Below, one piece after another: positions 1-9,363 of a stretch of 64,000 nucleotides of DNA. How positions within the stretch are numbered: position 1 is the stretch's first letter; each line of letters starts with the position of its first letter. This DNA comes from an uncultured Pelagimonas sp. (lineage in GTDB: Bacteria > Pseudomonadota > Alphaproteobacteria > Rhodobacterales > Rhodobacteraceae), in the NCBI RefSeq assembly GCF_947498515.1, contig NZ_CANMKO010000001.1, positions 604,926 to 668,925 of the forward strand, given 5' to 3'. The position numbers and the translations under genes are program-made. The notes under the pieces were generated by a model that was not told the origin of the DNA, searched no databases, and was given only the letters and a program-made list of their open reading frames with translations.

Positions 1-12
1 GAAAGGGCGTGA

Positions 13-669
13 ATGAAAGAGCGTGGGAAATACTATGCCGTCGTCGCGGACGATCATGCAATAGTGCGCAGCGGATTGCGCGGTGCGCTTGAAACGCCGG
101 GGCAAATCGAAGCCTCTGGGGTTGAGGTGGTTGGTGAGGCCGAGAACGGTTTGGAAGCCATCGCAATGGCCCGTCAGCACAAACCCGACCTGTTGCTTTT
201 GGATGTGCAAATGCCATTGGCCGGCGGTGTCGAAGTGGTGGTTGAGGTGCGCCGTTGGAGCCCGGACACCAAGATTGTTGTGCTCACCGGGGTCACGGCC
301 TTGGGGATGATCAAGGCGTTGGTCGATAGTGGCATTGACGGGCTGTTTTCCAAGGGCGACGACAATCAAGAACTCTATACCCGATTGCCCGGAATTCTGC
401 GTGGGCAGCGCCATATTGCCAATCGGTTTGTCGAAGCTCTCAGAGATGAACCAGAGGCGGTGCAATTGACCGCCCGCGAACGGCAAATGCTCAACATGAT
501 TTTGGCGGGGCATGCCAACAAGGAGATCGCCGAGATTTTGGGGATCAGTGCCAAGACCGTCGACAAACACCGCACCAGCATGATGCAAAAGCTAAAGGTG
601 CATTCCGTGCCGCAGTTGATGGCCTATGCCCTGCGCGAAGGGTTGGTCGATCCCGCGTCTGAGCTTTAA
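13..669 (+). CDS. NarL/FixJ-type LuxR response regulator
   Basis: A 218-aa two-domain response regulator. The N-terminal receiver domain (about 8-130) has the acidic pair in VVADDH and the phospho-acceptor Asp64 in LLLLDVQMP. The C-terminal LuxR-type HTH (about 152-212) begins LTARERQ and contains NKEIAEILGISAKTVDKHR. It probably activates or represses genes on phosphorylation by a partner kinase. The first bases of the window (GAA AGG GCG TGA) read as the last codons of an upstream gene whose stop directly abuts this ATG, so a co-transcribed kinase may lie just outside. Target genes are unknown; the secreted proteins downstream are possible ones. The family call is firm. Confidence 0.9.
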   Translation: MKERGKYYAVVADDHAIVRSGLRGALETPGQIEASGVEVVGEAENGLEAIAMARQHKPDLLLLDVQMPLAGGVEVVVEVRRWSPDTKIVVLTGVTALGMIKALVDSGIDGLFSKGDDNQELYTRLPGILRGQRHIANRFVEALRDEPEAVQLTARERQMLNMILAGHANKEIAEILGISAKTVDKHRTSMMQKLKVHSVPQLMAYALREGLVDPASEL

Positions 670-760
670 TTGGGGGATCGGCCCCATAGGCCGGGGCGTT
701 TAGGACCGGTACCTTGGTGGGAGACGACATCCCATGATGTTGCCGATCAAGGAGACATAC

Positions 761-1210
761 ATGCCCGCGCCCAAACTTCACGTCGCAATAGCGCTGCTTT
801 GTGCCCTCGTCTCCCCCGGATTAGGCAAGGCCCAAGATAGCGATATGCTGTCCTTTCATAGCGCCGCTGGGGATCAGGTTGATTTGATTGTTGGCATTGA
901 GCGCGGCGTTGGGCCTGCGCGTGATGGCGTGCGATTGTGCTTGGAAAATCCAGCGCAAAACCACAGCGCCAAAGCGCTGAGCAATCGCCCGGACACGCCA
1001 CCGGAATTTGTTGTTCCAATTGGTCAGTCCGATTGCCTCACCCTTGCGCCTTTGCGTCAATCTCTGGTGTTTTGGTCGCGGTCGCCTCATGGGGTGTTTG
1101 CCATCTCTATGCTGGCCCCGTTGGATTTGCGTGGTAAGGTTGGGCATGTCTATTACCTGCGCTGGTCCCAAGATGGCGCGCAAACCCCAACCGATGTCCC
1201 GACGAAGTGA
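761..1210 (+). CDS. secreted hypothetical protein
   Basis: A 149-aa protein with a clear Sec signal peptide (hydrophobic run at about 7-20, cleavage probably after an Ala near residue 24) and two cysteines in the mature part (in RLCLEN and SDCLTL) that could form a periplasmic disulfide. I chose ATG 761 because GGAG lies 7 nt upstream; an in-frame ATG at 734 has no such site and would bury the signal peptide. I recognise no domain. It is followed 10 bp later by an EF-hand protein and preceded by a response regulator, so the three may be co-expressed. Function unknown. Confidence 0.7.
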   Translation: MPAPKLHVAIALLCALVSPGLGKAQDSDMLSFHSAAGDQVDLIVGIERGVGPARDGVRLCLENPAQNHSAKALSNRPDTPPEFVVPIGQSDCLTLAPLRQSLVFWSRSPHGVFAISMLAPLDLRGKVGHVYYLRWSQDGAQTPTDVPTK

Positions 1211-1220
1211 TGGGTCCAAA

Positions 1221-1529
1221 ATGCTCAAAACAACGCTTGTCACTCTGATTTGTCTTGCCCCTGCAACTTCATATGCACAGGTGTTTTCGGCGACAGATCA
1301 AGAGATTGATGCCTATGTGATCGCGGACCGAAATCAAGATGGGTATCTGTCTCTGACGGAGTTCCGGACCTTTGTCCAAGCCATGGCCAAGGCCGGGCAA
1401 CCCACCGCAAAAACCATCCGGACCTTTGGGGCCTATCGCTTTGCTTTTGGCATCGTTGACGTCAACAAAGACAACCGTGCGTCTCCTGATGAATTGCGCG
1501 CCGCTGATGATGATTATCGCGCGAACTAG
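1221..1529 (+). CDS. periplasmic EF-hand calcium-binding protein
   Basis: A 102-aa protein with a signal peptide (about 1-19, ending SYAQ) and two EF-hand loops. The first, DRNQDGYLSLTEF, has all canonical Ca2+ positions (D1, N3, D5, G6, E12). The second, DVNKDNRASPDEL, keeps D1, N3, D5 and E12 but has Asn in place of the usual Gly at position 6. ATG 1221 puts the signal peptide at the N-terminus; a longer reading frame begins in the previous gene and is not credible. It probably buffers or senses calcium in the periplasm. The partner is unknown. Confidence 0.75.
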   Translation: MLKTTLVTLICLAPATSYAQVFSATDQEIDAYVIADRNQDGYLSLTEFRTFVQAMAKAGQPTAKTIRTFGAYRFAFGIVDVNKDNRASPDELRAADDDYRAN

Positions 1530-1667
1530 ATCGACGGTCATGATGACCAAAGAACTGGTGCTCATCCAATGCATTTGGACCGTCAGTTGAGCAATAGTAC
1601 GTTTTTTCTTTAGAGATCAGTATCTTGCATTCGTTCCCCGACACAGATGTCGCGCCAACGTGCCCCA

Positions 1668-2585
1668 TCAAATGTTGCGGGTAGTTTCCAAAATAACATG
1701 TTCAGCGAGCGGCGACAGTTCGCGATCCGATCTCGCGATAACAAAGAAGGGGGAGACGCGGATGTCTTCGACAACGTCCAATCGCACGACGTTCATGTCC
1801 AACGCCGAAACCGTCAGGAGTTCGACAACTTCTTGAGATTGAGGCGCGACGGCGGTCGATTGTTCTAGGAGCGCCAAGGCGACAAGCAAGGAAGACGTGT
1901 TGGTAATTTGTGTTGGCATTAAAACCCTATTGGTTAAAAACGCTGTCTCCACGGCGGCGCGGATGGGGGTGCCGTGGTCCTGAATGATCCAATCGAACGC
2001 CCTCAATTCCTTTAGACGGATTGCTTTTTGAGTGGCCAGCGGGTGATCCTTGTAGGCCAACATTGATACGACTTCGCTGCGGGCGGGATAGATGCGATAG
2101 CTTTGCCTATTATAATCTTGGGCGGGTCTTGCGACGACGAAGTCGAAAATGCCTTCGTCGAGCCCGCGCATCAATGAAGCGGATGGGGCGACTTCAATTG
2201 TGAACTCGACTTCAGGTCTCTGTTCGCGCAAGGAACGAACCACCGGAACCACAAGACCAACGGCAGGGCCGGTCACGGTCCCGATCCGCACCGATCCGGC
2301 CCGACCACTTGAAATTTGGGCGACATCCATTTCCAGATTGTCGAAAGCGCGAATGATTTGGCGCGCATGACGCACCACCGCGTCGCCAATTGGCGTTGGC
2401 ACCATCCCTTTGGCATGGCGGGTGAACAGCGGCACGCCGACCAGTTTTTCGATCTCGGCCAACATGCGGGAGGCCGCGGGTTGAGATAACGCGATTTCAT
2501 CCGCCGCCGTTTGCAGTTTGCCCGTCAAAGCAACCTGCAAGATAAGGCGAAGATGAATGTTTTTGAGGCGACGGGCAAAATCCAT
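1668..2585 (-). CDS. gbpR: LysR-family regulator, GbpR-like
   Basis: A 305-aa LysR-type regulator: N-terminal wHTH (about 5-65, with LQTAADEIALSQPAASRMLAEIEKLVG) and a C-terminal periplasmic-binding-protein-like effector domain. It is divergent from a ChvE-type sugar-binding protein gene, the same arrangement as gbpR-chvE in Agrobacterium, where GbpR controls chvE in response to arabinose and galactose. I chose ATG 2585 (MDFARRL). The upstream ATG at 2597 lies inside a perfect inverted repeat that is probably the operator. The gene symbol rests on synteny plus family; the effector is inferred. Confidence 0.75.
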   Translation of the reverse strand: MDFARRLKNIHLRLILQVALTGKLQTAADEIALSQPAASRMLAEIEKLVGVPLFTRHAKGMVPTPIGDAVVRHARQIIRAFDNLEMDVAQISSGRAGSVRIGTVTGPAVGLVVPVVRSLREQRPEVEFTIEVAPSASLMRGLDEGIFDFVVARPAQDYNRQSYRIYPARSEVVSMLAYKDHPLATQKAIRLKELRAFDWIIQDHGTPIRAAVETAFLTNRVLMPTQITNTSSLLVALALLEQSTAVAPQSQEVVELLTVSALDMNVVRLDVVEDIRVSPFFVIARSDRELSPLAEHVILETTRNI

Positions 2586-2594
2586 AGTCTCATG

Positions 2595-2612
2595 CATACC
2601 ATCTTTGGTATG
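2595..2612. promoter_or_regulatory. perfect inverted repeat, probable GbpR operator
   Basis: CATACCA-TCTT-TGGTATG is a perfect 7-4-7 dyad in the divergent region between the LysR gene (start 2585) and chvE (start 2738). It lies 10 bp upstream of the LysR start codon, a position suited to autoregulation. Assignment to GbpR is inference from position. Confidence 0.5.
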
Positions 2613-2737
2613 TTTTGCGCCAATAAAGAAATTTTATTGTTATGCTTTTTATCGCTAGGCAAGAGAGGAGCCTTATCGCTCGCAATAAGGAAACGCGCAG
2701 CACGTCTTGGTCAAAGCGCGTATTTTGGGAGGAAATT

Positions 2738-3790
2738 ATGACACTTACACGCCTGCTTACAACAGCAGCAGTGACGGCCCTCGTGTCGGGTGCCGCATTC
2801 GCTGAAGGTACAATTGGGATTGCAATGCCGACGCAATCGTCTGCCCGCTGGATTTCTGACGGAAACTCTATGGTCGAGCAGTTCAAAGCTGCTGGCTACG
2901 AGACTATCTTGCAATACGCCGAAGACGACATTCCCAACCAACTTGCCCAGATCGAAAACATGATCACCAATGATGTCGATGTTCTGGTTATTGCGGCGAT
3001 TGATGGCACGACCCTTTCGAACGCGCTGGAAAATGCGCATTTCGCCGATATCCGTGTTATTGCCTATGATCGTTTGATCCGCGACAGCGCCTATGTCGAT
3101 TACTATGCGACATTCGACAATTTCAAAGTCGGCGTTCAGCAGGCGACATCACTTGTGGATGGCCTCTCGGAACGCTTTGGCGATGGTCCATATAACGTTG
3201 AGCTATTCGGCGGATCGCCCGACGACAACAACGCCTATTTCTTTTACAATGGCGCTATGTCGGTGCTTGATCCGTTGATCGCAGATGGCACGGTCAACAT
3301 CGTGTCCGGCCAAATGGGCATGGAGACTGTGGGAACGTTGCGCTGGGATGGCGCTGTTGCACAGGCGCGGATGGATAACCTGCTGTCTGCTCATTACACC
3401 GACGACACGATCCACGGTGTTTTGTCTCCTTATGACGGCTTGTCCATCGGCATCATTTCCTCACTCAAGGGTGTGGGTTATGGGTCTGGTGATCAGGAGA
3501 TGCCGATTGTGTCCGGTCAGGACGCAGAGCTTCGCTCGATCAAATCCATGCTTGCCGGGGAGCAATACTCGACCGTTTTCAAAGACACGCGTGAGCTTGC
3601 GCGGGTGACGGTGGGGATGGTTGATGCTCTGCTTGCGGGCGGTGAGCCTGAGATCAACGATACGACCACCTATGACAATGGCGTTAAGGTCATTCCGAGC
3701 TACCTGCTTGAGCCTGTGTCCGTCGACATGTCCAACTGGAAAGACGTGATTATCGGGTCCGGGTACTACACGATGGACGAAATCCAGTAA
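2738..3790 (+). CDS. chvE: ChvE-type periplasmic sugar-binding protein
   Basis: A 350-aa substrate-binding protein of the ribose/xylose-binding family (Peripla_BP_4), with a signal peptide of about 22 residues ending AAFA, then a mature start [14 protein letters not shown] 2738 is preceded by a strong Shine-Dalgarno (GGGAGGAA). Upstream in-frame codons back to 2642 would bury the signal. ChvE homologues bind L-arabinose, D-galactose, D-glucose and related aldoses. Here gguA and gguB follow, then an arabinose oxidation pathway, so arabinose and/or galactose are the likely ligands. The first gene of its operon, followed by a hairpin that may raise its level over the membrane components. Confidence 0.88.
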   Translation: MTLTRLLTTAAVTALVSGAAFAEGTIGIAMPTQSSARWISDGNSMVEQFKAAGYETILQYAEDDIPNQLAQIENMITNDVDVLVIAAIDGTTLSNALENAHFADIRVIAYDRLIRDSAYVDYYATFDNFKVGVQQATSLVDGLSERFGDGPYNVELFGGSPDDNNAYFFYNGAMSVLDPLIADGTVNIVSGQMGMETVGTLRWDGAVAQARMDNLLSAHYTDDTIHGVLSPYDGLSIGIISSLKGVGYGSGDQEMPIVSGQDAELRSIKSMLAGEQYSTVFKDTRELARVTVGMVDALLAGGEPEINDTTTYDNGVKVIPSYLLEPVSVDMSNWKDVIIGSGYYTMDEIQ

Positions 3791-3805
3791 TCTGGCTCCT
3801 CCCCG

Positions 3806-3833
3806 GGTCTGTCCGTTTATGGGCGGGCAGGCC
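3806..3833 (+). terminator. intercistronic hairpin chvE/gguA
   Basis: GGTCTGTCCG (3806-3815) pairs with CGGGCAGGCC (3824-3833): 10 bp including two G-U pairs, loop TTTATGGG. A short T-rich stretch (TATACCTTTT) follows. Placed 15 nt after the chvE stop, it could stabilise the chvE mRNA 3' end or act as a partial terminator. Confidence 0.5.
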
Positions 3834-3856
3834 TATACCTTTTCGGAGACGAGGTT

Positions 3857-5377
3857 ATGGACGCGTTACTTGAAATGCGGGCGATCACCAAGGAATTCCC
3901 TGGTGTAAAAGCGCTCGACACGGTCAATTTGGCCGTTCAAAAAGGTGAAATTCACGCCATCTGTGGCGAGAATGGCGCAGGTAAATCCACCCTCATGAAG
4001 GTACTGTCCGGCGTCTATCCGGCGGGCACCTATGACGGCGAAATTCACTATGACGGCGCGCTAGCCGAATTTGACGACATCTCGGGGTCTGAGGCGCGTG
4101 GTATCATAATTATCCATCAGGAACTGGCGCTTGTGCCGCTTTTGTCGATCGCCGAAAACTTGTTTTTGGGCAACGAGCGCGCCAAAGGCGGCATCATCGA
4201 CTGGCGCGACACGAACCGACGCACAGAGGCCTTGTTGCGCAAGGTTGGTCTATCTGAACCGCCAAGCGCCATCGTCGACAAGTTGGGTGTGGGCAAACAG
4301 CAGTTGGTCGAAATTGCCAAGGCGCTTTCCAAAGAGGTTCGCTTGCTGATCCTAGACGAGCCGACGGCCGCACTTTCAGAAAGTGACAGCCAAGCACTGC
4401 TTGATCTGATGCTTGAGCTGAAAGAGCAAGGCGTGACCCAGATCATCATCAGCCACAAGCTAAACGAAGTCCGTCGCGTGGCCGATACAGTCACCGTAAT
4501 CCGCGATGGGGCCACGGTGTCGACGATGAATGCTGCCAAAGGTGAGATCACTGAAGACCGCATCGTCAACGATATGGTGGGCCGTGACATGGCCGACCGG
4601 TATCCCAAACGCGACCGCAAGGCCGGTGATATGTTGTTGGAGATTAAGGATTGGAACGTCTGGCATCCTATCCACACGGAACGCCAGATGATCAAGGACG
4701 TGAACCTTGCTGTGCGCGCGGGCGAAGTGGTTGGCATCGCCGGATTAATGGGGGCAGGGCGCACCGAATTGGCCATGAGCGTGTTTGGAAAATCCTACGG
4801 GCGCAACATTTCTGGTGTGGTCGAGATGCAGGGCAAACCCGTCGACGTCAGCACTGTTAGCAAGGCGATCGGCGCTGGGCTGGCCTATGTCACAGAAGAC
4901 CGAAAGTCGCTGGGGCTGGTGCTTGATGAAACTATTCAGCGCAACATAACACTGTCCAATCTTCCCGAGGTGTCGCGCAATGCGATCTTGAATGAAGGCC
5001 GCGAAACCCAGGTCGCCGAACAGTACCGCAAGACCCTCAACATTCGCACGCCAAGCGTGTTTCAGCGTGTCATGAACCTGTCCGGAGGCAATCAGCAGAA
5101 AGTTGTTTTGTCCAAATGGCTCTTTGCCGAACCAGAGGTTCTGATCTTGGATGAACCCACCCGCGGTATCGACGTGGGTGCAAAGTTTGAAATCTACGGG
5201 ATCATCAATGACCTGTCCAAGCAGGGCAAAGGTGTTGTGATGATCTCGTCCGAAATGCCCGAGCTTTTGGGCATGTGTGATCGCATTTACGTAATGAACG
5301 AAGGTGCTTTTGTCGGTGAGTTATCCGCCGATGACGCCAGCCAAGAGCGCATCATGTCGCTCATCGTGACCGAATAG
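3857..5377 (+). CDS. gguA: sugar ABC transporter ATPase GguA (double nucleotide-binding domain)
   Basis: A 506-aa protein with two fused ABC domains, as in XylG/MglA/GguA. The first has Walker [10 protein letters not shown] (37-45), the Walker B stretch [11 protein letters not shown] and a divergent signature around [15 protein letters not shown]. The second has the degenerate Walker A usual in this family (GLMGAGRTE), signature LSGGNQQK and Walker [17 protein letters not shown]. It drives import of the sugar delivered by the ChvE-type protein, with GguB as permease. It lies 66 bp after chvE and 11 bp before gguB, with a purine-rich ribosome-binding site (GGAGACGAGG) before the ATG. Confidence 0.9.
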   Translation: MDALLEMRAITKEFPGVKALDTVNLAVQKGEIHAICGENGAGKSTLMKVLSGVYPAGTYDGEIHYDGALAEFDDISGSEARGIIIIHQELALVPLLSIAENLFLGNERAKGGIIDWRDTNRRTEALLRKVGLSEPPSAIVDKLGVGKQQLVEIAKALSKEVRLLILDEPTAALSESDSQALLDLMLELKEQGVTQIIISHKLNEVRRVADTVTVIRDGATVSTMNAAKGEITEDRIVNDMVGRDMADRYPKRDRKAGDMLLEIKDWNVWHPIHTERQMIKDVNLAVRAGEVVGIAGLMGAGRTELAMSVFGKSYGRNISGVVEMQGKPVDVSTVSKAIGAGLAYVTEDRKSLGLVLDETIQRNITLSNLPEVSRNAILNEGRETQVAEQYRKTLNIRTPSVFQRVMNLSGGNQQKVVLSKWLFAEPEVLILDEPTRGIDVGAKFEIYGIINDLSKQGKGVVMISSEMPELLGMCDRIYVMNEGAFVGELSADDASQERIMSLIVTE

Positions 5378-5388
5378 GAGACCCCAAC

Positions 5389-6624
5389 ATGGACGCAGCA
5401 GAACAGAGCGCCAAGACCACCAAGAAGCTTGGGATCGGGGAATATCTCGTGCGGCACATGCGTGAATACGGGCTGTTGTTTGCCTTGATTGCGATCATGC
5501 TCTTCTTTCAGGTGGTGACGAACGGCACACTTCTTAAGCCTGTGAATGTGACCAACCTGTTGTTGCAAAACAGCTATATCATCATCATGGCGCTAGGGAT
5601 GTTGATTGTCATTGTCGCAGGGCACATCGACCTATCGGTGGGGTCGGTGATGGGGTTTGTTGGGGCGTTGGCGGCGGTGATGATCGTTGAATATGACCAA
5701 TCCACCGGCGTCACCATTGTTACATGTCTTGTCGCTGGTGGGCTTATCGGCGCGGCGCAGGGGTACTGGATCGCCTATTGGAGCATCCCGTCCTTTATTG
5801 TGACACTGGCGGGCATGCTGGTGTTTCGCGGCCTGTCGCTCTGGCTGCTTGAGGGGCAATCTCTTGGCCCGTTTCCACGTGAATTTCAGATGATCTCAAA
5901 CGGATTTGTACCTGATATCGTCCCCCAAAGCGTCTCTGACGCCGTGGCGGGTCTGCTTGGGGTGAAACGCATCAATGTGTTGTCGTTGGCCACAGGGATC
6001 ATTGCCGCCTTTTTGATCACGTGGATGGGGCTCAAGGCCCGTGAGCAGAACCGGGCCCATGGCATCGAACTTGAACCCAGCGCGTTTTTCTATGCGCGCA
6101 TCGGTATCACCTCGCTGGCGCTGATCTTTATCTTCTACAAACTCTCGACCTTTCGGGGCCTGCCTAATGTTTTGCTGACCATGGGCGTGCTGACGATCAT
6201 TTACGCCTTTTTCACGGAACGTACAGTTACGGGGCGCCGGATTTATGCCCTTGGCGGCAATGAAAAGGCGGCCAAGCTGTCTGGTGTAAAGACTGAACGC
6301 CTCACGTTTCTGGCCTTTGCCAATATGGGGGTGCTGGCGGCGGCGGCGGGTATGGTGTTTGCGGCGCGCTTGAACTCGGCCACTCCAAAGGCTGGCTTTG
6401 CCCTTGAGCTGGATGTCATCGCGGCAGTGTTCATCGGCGGGGCGTCAATGTCTGGTGGGGTCGGTCGCATTGTCGGCGCGGTTGTCGGGGCCTTCCTGAT
6501 GGGGGTTCTCAACAACGGAATGTCGATCCTTGGTATTGGGATCGACTACCAGCAGGTCATCAAGGGCCTTGTGCTGCTCGCCGCGGTGATTTTCGACGTC
6601 TATAACAAATCAAAGCAGACCTGA
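5389..6624 (+). CDS. gguB: sugar ABC transporter permease GguB
   Basis: A 411-aa polytopic inner-membrane permease of the BPD_transp_2 family (XylH/GguB). Roughly ten hydrophobic segments are visible, with the family features MLIVIVAGHIDLSVGSVMG near 70-90 and a C-terminal stretch GGASMSGGVGRIVGAVVGA. It forms the membrane channel for the ChvE-GguA sugar importer. It is separated from gguA by 11 bp with a good ribosome-binding site (AGGAGA) and followed by the dehydratase gene one base after its stop, so it belongs to the same transcript. Confidence 0.9.
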   Translation: MDAAEQSAKTTKKLGIGEYLVRHMREYGLLFALIAIMLFFQVVTNGTLLKPVNVTNLLLQNSYIIIMALGMLIVIVAGHIDLSVGSVMGFVGALAAVMIVEYDQSTGVTIVTCLVAGGLIGAAQGYWIAYWSIPSFIVTLAGMLVFRGLSLWLLEGQSLGPFPREFQMISNGFVPDIVPQSVSDAVAGLLGVKRINVLSLATGIIAAFLITWMGLKAREQNRAHGIELEPSAFFYARIGITSLALIFIFYKLSTFRGLPNVLLTMGVLTIIYAFFTERTVTGRRIYALGGNEKAAKLSGVKTERLTFLAFANMGVLAAAAGMVFAARLNSATPKAGFALELDVIAAVFIGGASMSGGVGRIVGAVVGAFLMGVLNNGMSILGIGIDYQQVIKGLVLLAAVIFDVYNKSKQT

Positions 6625-6625
6625 G

Positions 6626-8368
6626 ATGACATTCAAACCCGCCAAATGGCCCCGCCGCCTACGCTCAGCTGAATGGTATGAAGGCAGCTCCAAAGACGTA
6701 ATCTATCATCGTGGTTGGATGAAAAACCAAGGTTACCCGGACGACCTTTTCGACGGGCGGCCCGTAATCGGCATCCTCAATACATGGTCGGATATGACCC
6801 CCTGCAACGGCCACCTGCGAGAGCTGGCTGAAAAGGTCAAAGCAGGTATCTGGGAGGCCGGTGGATTTCCGCTCGAAGTGCCTGTTTTCTCGGCCTCCGA
6901 GAACACCTTTCGCCCGACGGCGATGATGTTTAGAAACCTTGCCGCGTTGTCGATAGAAGAGCAAATCCGGGGCCAGCCGATGGATGGCTGTGTGCTGATG
7001 GTGGGCTGTGACAAGACCACCCCGTCGTTGCTAATGGCCGCTGCGTCTTGTGATCTTCCCTCGATTGTCGTGACCGGTGGGCCGATGCTGAACGGTTGGT
7101 TCCAAGGTGAACGGGTCGGCGCGGGTACACATTTGTGGCGGTTCTCTGAGGCGGTCAAAGCCGGAGACATGACGCAGGATGAATTCCTCAACGCTGAGAC
7201 CGCTGTCACTCGATCTTCGGGAAGCTGCAATACCATGGGAACAGCGTCGTCGATGGCCGCCATGTCAGAAGCGCTTGGCATGGCGCTTTCTGGCAACGCC
7301 GCCATTCCCGCCGTTGACAGCCGTCGCCGCGTCATGGCGCAACTATCGGGAAGACGCATCGTGCAGATGGTGAAAGATGACCTAAAGCCGTCTGATGTCC
7401 TCACCAAAAAGGCGTTTGAAAACGCGATCCGCTGCAATGGGGCGGTTGGGGGCTCGACCAATACGGTTGTTCATATGCTGGCGATTGCCGGGCGCATGGG
7501 TGTTGATCTGACGCTTGACGACTGGGACCGATGTGGTCGGGATATTTCGACAATTTTGAACCTGCAACCGTCTGGGGAATACCTCATGGAAGAGTTCTTC
7601 TATGCGGGCGGTTTGCCGGTTGTGCTCAAACGGCTCGCGGAGGCGAACAAACTGGACAAAGACGCATTAACCGTGTCCGGTGAAACCATCTGGGACGAGG
7701 TGAAAGGCGCGGTCAACCTGAACGAAGATGTAATTCGCCCGGTGGACAACCCTTTGACAGAAAAGGGCGGTATCGCTGTTTTGAAAGGCAATCTGGCCCC
7801 CAAGGGCGCGATCTTGAAACCCTCTGCGGCGTCGCCCCATCTGATGCAACATCGCGGCCGCGCCGTCGTGTTTGAAGACATCGATGACTACAAGGCGCAG
7901 ATCGAGGATGATGCGCTTGATATTGATGAAACTTGCATCATGGTCCTCAAAAACTGTGGTCCCAAAGGGTATCCCGGCATGGCCGAAGTCGGCAATATGG
8001 GGTTGCCGCCGAAGGTGTTGAAGAAAGGGATCAAAGATATGATCCGCATTTCTGATGCACGTATGTCGGGCACGGCCTATGGCACCGTGATCCTGCATAC
8101 TTCACCCGAAGCCGCCGCCGGGGGGCCGCTTGCTGTTGTGCAGAACGGCGACATGATCGAGGTCGATGTCGAAGGACGCCGTCTACATCTGGATATTTCT
8201 GATGTTGAATTGGCGCAACGTTTGTCCGACTGGCAGCCCCGGCACGAGACCGCCAGATCAGGCTATGCTTGGTTGCATCAGACCCATGTAGAAGGGGCCG
8301 ATACGGGGGCCGACCTCGGGTTCCTAAAGGGGTGCCGGGGTGCCGCCGTTGGAAAGGATTCTCATTGA
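6626..8368 (+). CDS. araC: L-arabonate dehydratase (IlvD/EDD family)
   Basis: A 580-aa member of the IlvD/Edd Fe-S dehydratase family, of the sugar-acid dehydratase branch. Cys60 (DMTPCNGH), Cys128 (GCDKTTPS) and Cys201 (SGSCNTMGTAS) are the expected iron-sulfur ligands. In the oxidative arabinose pathway it dehydrates L-arabonate to L-2-keto-3-deoxyarabonate; relatives also accept D-fuconate or D-galactonate. It begins directly after gguB and overlaps the next gene by one base (TGATG). The neighbours (sugar 1-dehydrogenase, KDA dehydratase, semialdehyde dehydrogenase) support arabonate as substrate. The symbol follows Azospirillum usage and is not E. coli AraC. Confidence 0.82.
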   Translation: MTFKPAKWPRRLRSAEWYEGSSKDVIYHRGWMKNQGYPDDLFDGRPVIGILNTWSDMTPCNGHLRELAEKVKAGIWEAGGFPLEVPVFSASENTFRPTAMMFRNLAALSIEEQIRGQPMDGCVLMVGCDKTTPSLLMAAASCDLPSIVVTGGPMLNGWFQGERVGAGTHLWRFSEAVKAGDMTQDEFLNAETAVTRSSGSCNTMGTASSMAAMSEALGMALSGNAAIPAVDSRRRVMAQLSGRRIVQMVKDDLKPSDVLTKKAFENAIRCNGAVGGSTNTVVHMLAIAGRMGVDLTLDDWDRCGRDISTILNLQPSGEYLMEEFFYAGGLPVVLKRLAEANKLDKDALTVSGETIWDEVKGAVNLNEDVIRPVDNPLTEKGGIAVLKGNLAPKGAILKPSAASPHLMQHRGRAVVFEDIDDYKAQIEDDALDIDETCIMVLKNCGPKGYPGMAEVGNMGLPPKVLKKGIKDMIRISDARMSGTAYGTVILHTSPEAAAGGPLAVVQNGDMIEVDVEGRRLHLDISDVELAQRLSDWQPRHETARSGYAWLHQTHVEGADTGADLGFLKGCRGAAVGKDSH

Positions 8369-9297
8369 TGAAAATCGCGCTTATGGGGATTGGCAAGATT
8401 GCTGTAGATCAGCATATTCCCGCAATAAACACCTCCCCTGATTGGGACTTGGCCGCGACGGTGTCGCGTCACGGCAAGGTAGAGGAGGTCGAGGCCTTTA
8501 CCGATTTGGAAAAGATGCTTGCCGCACGTAGCGACGTGCGCGTTGTTTCCTTGTGTTTGCCGCCCGTGCCACGGTTTGCCGCGGCGACCGCCGCGATCCA
8601 AGCAGGGCGTCATGTGATGCTTGAAAAGCCTCCCGGTGCGACGCTTTCAGAATGTTACGCCCTCGAAGCATTGGCCCGCAAACACCGGGTTTCTTTGTTT
8701 GCGACGTGGCATTCGCGTGAAGCGGCTGGCGTTGCAGAGGCCAAAGCATGGTTGGCTGGCAAGACCCTGCGCAAGATGACGATCACGTGGAAGGAAGATG
8801 TGCGCCGCTGGCACCCCGGACAAGACTGGATATGGCAGCCGGGTGGACTTGGTGTTTTTGATCCCGGCATCAACGCCTTGTCGATCGTGACCGACATCTT
8901 GCCTGACCCCATTCATGTGGCTCGCGCGGTGCTTGAAGTGCCTGAAAATTGTCAGACCCCGATTGCCGCGTCTATCGAATTTGCCCACCCCCATGGGGCA
9001 GAGGTTCACGCGGACTTCGACTTTCGAAAGACGGGGGAGCAAATCTGGAGCATCACCGCAGAAACCGACCAAGGCACTTTGGTGCTTTCGGAAGGTGGCG
9101 CACAGCTCTCGATTGATGGCACCAAACGGCTAAGCGCCACAGAGCAGACCCTCACCGGAGAATATCCGCGGCTCTATGCCAGAATGGCCAAGTTGGTGAG
9201 CCACGGCGATATCGATGTCGACGTCGCCCCAATGCGCCATGTGGCGGATGCGTTCACCCTTGGACAGCGGATCATGGTCGATGCGTTTGTTGAATAA
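8368..9297 (+). CDS. araA: L-arabinose/D-galactose 1-dehydrogenase (Gfo/Idh/MocA family)
   Basis: A 309-aa NAD(P)-dependent oxidoreductase. The N-terminal Rossmann fold begins KIALMGIGKIAVDQHIPAI. The motif MLEKPPGA (around residue 90) is the EKP signature of the Gfo/Idh/MocA family, with the C-terminal substrate domain after it. Azospirillum L-arabinose 1-dehydrogenase and Pseudomonas galactose dehydrogenase belong to this branch. It oxidises the aldose at C1 to the lactone, the first step of the pathway. ATG 8368 overlaps the stop of the dehydratase (TGATG); a longer frame from 8269 lies inside that gene. Arabinose versus galactose preference cannot be read from sequence. Confidence 0.78.
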   Translation: MKIALMGIGKIAVDQHIPAINTSPDWDLAATVSRHGKVEEVEAFTDLEKMLAARSDVRVVSLCLPPVPRFAAATAAIQAGRHVMLEKPPGATLSECYALEALARKHRVSLFATWHSREAAGVAEAKAWLAGKTLRKMTITWKEDVRRWHPGQDWIWQPGGLGVFDPGINALSIVTDILPDPIHVARAVLEVPENCQTPIAASIEFAHPHGAEVHADFDFRKTGEQIWSITAETDQGTLVLSEGGAQLSIDGTKRLSATEQTLTGEYPRLYARMAKLVSHGDIDVDVAPMRHVADAFTLGQRIMVDAFVE

Positions 9298-9309
9298 ACC
9301 TAACATATT

Positions 9310-9339
9310 GCGGTTGGCGGGGGCATCTCGCCTGACCGC
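9310..9339 (+). terminator. intercistronic hairpin between sugar dehydrogenase and KDA dehydratase
   Basis: GCGGT-T-GGCG (9310-9319) pairs with CGCC-TG-ACCGC (9329-9339), nine base pairs with a small internal loop, in a 66-bp spacer. There is no T-tract, so an mRNA-processing or stability element is more likely than a terminator. Confidence 0.35.
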
Positions 9340-9363
9340 ACGGACACTTCAAGGAGCCCCAAA

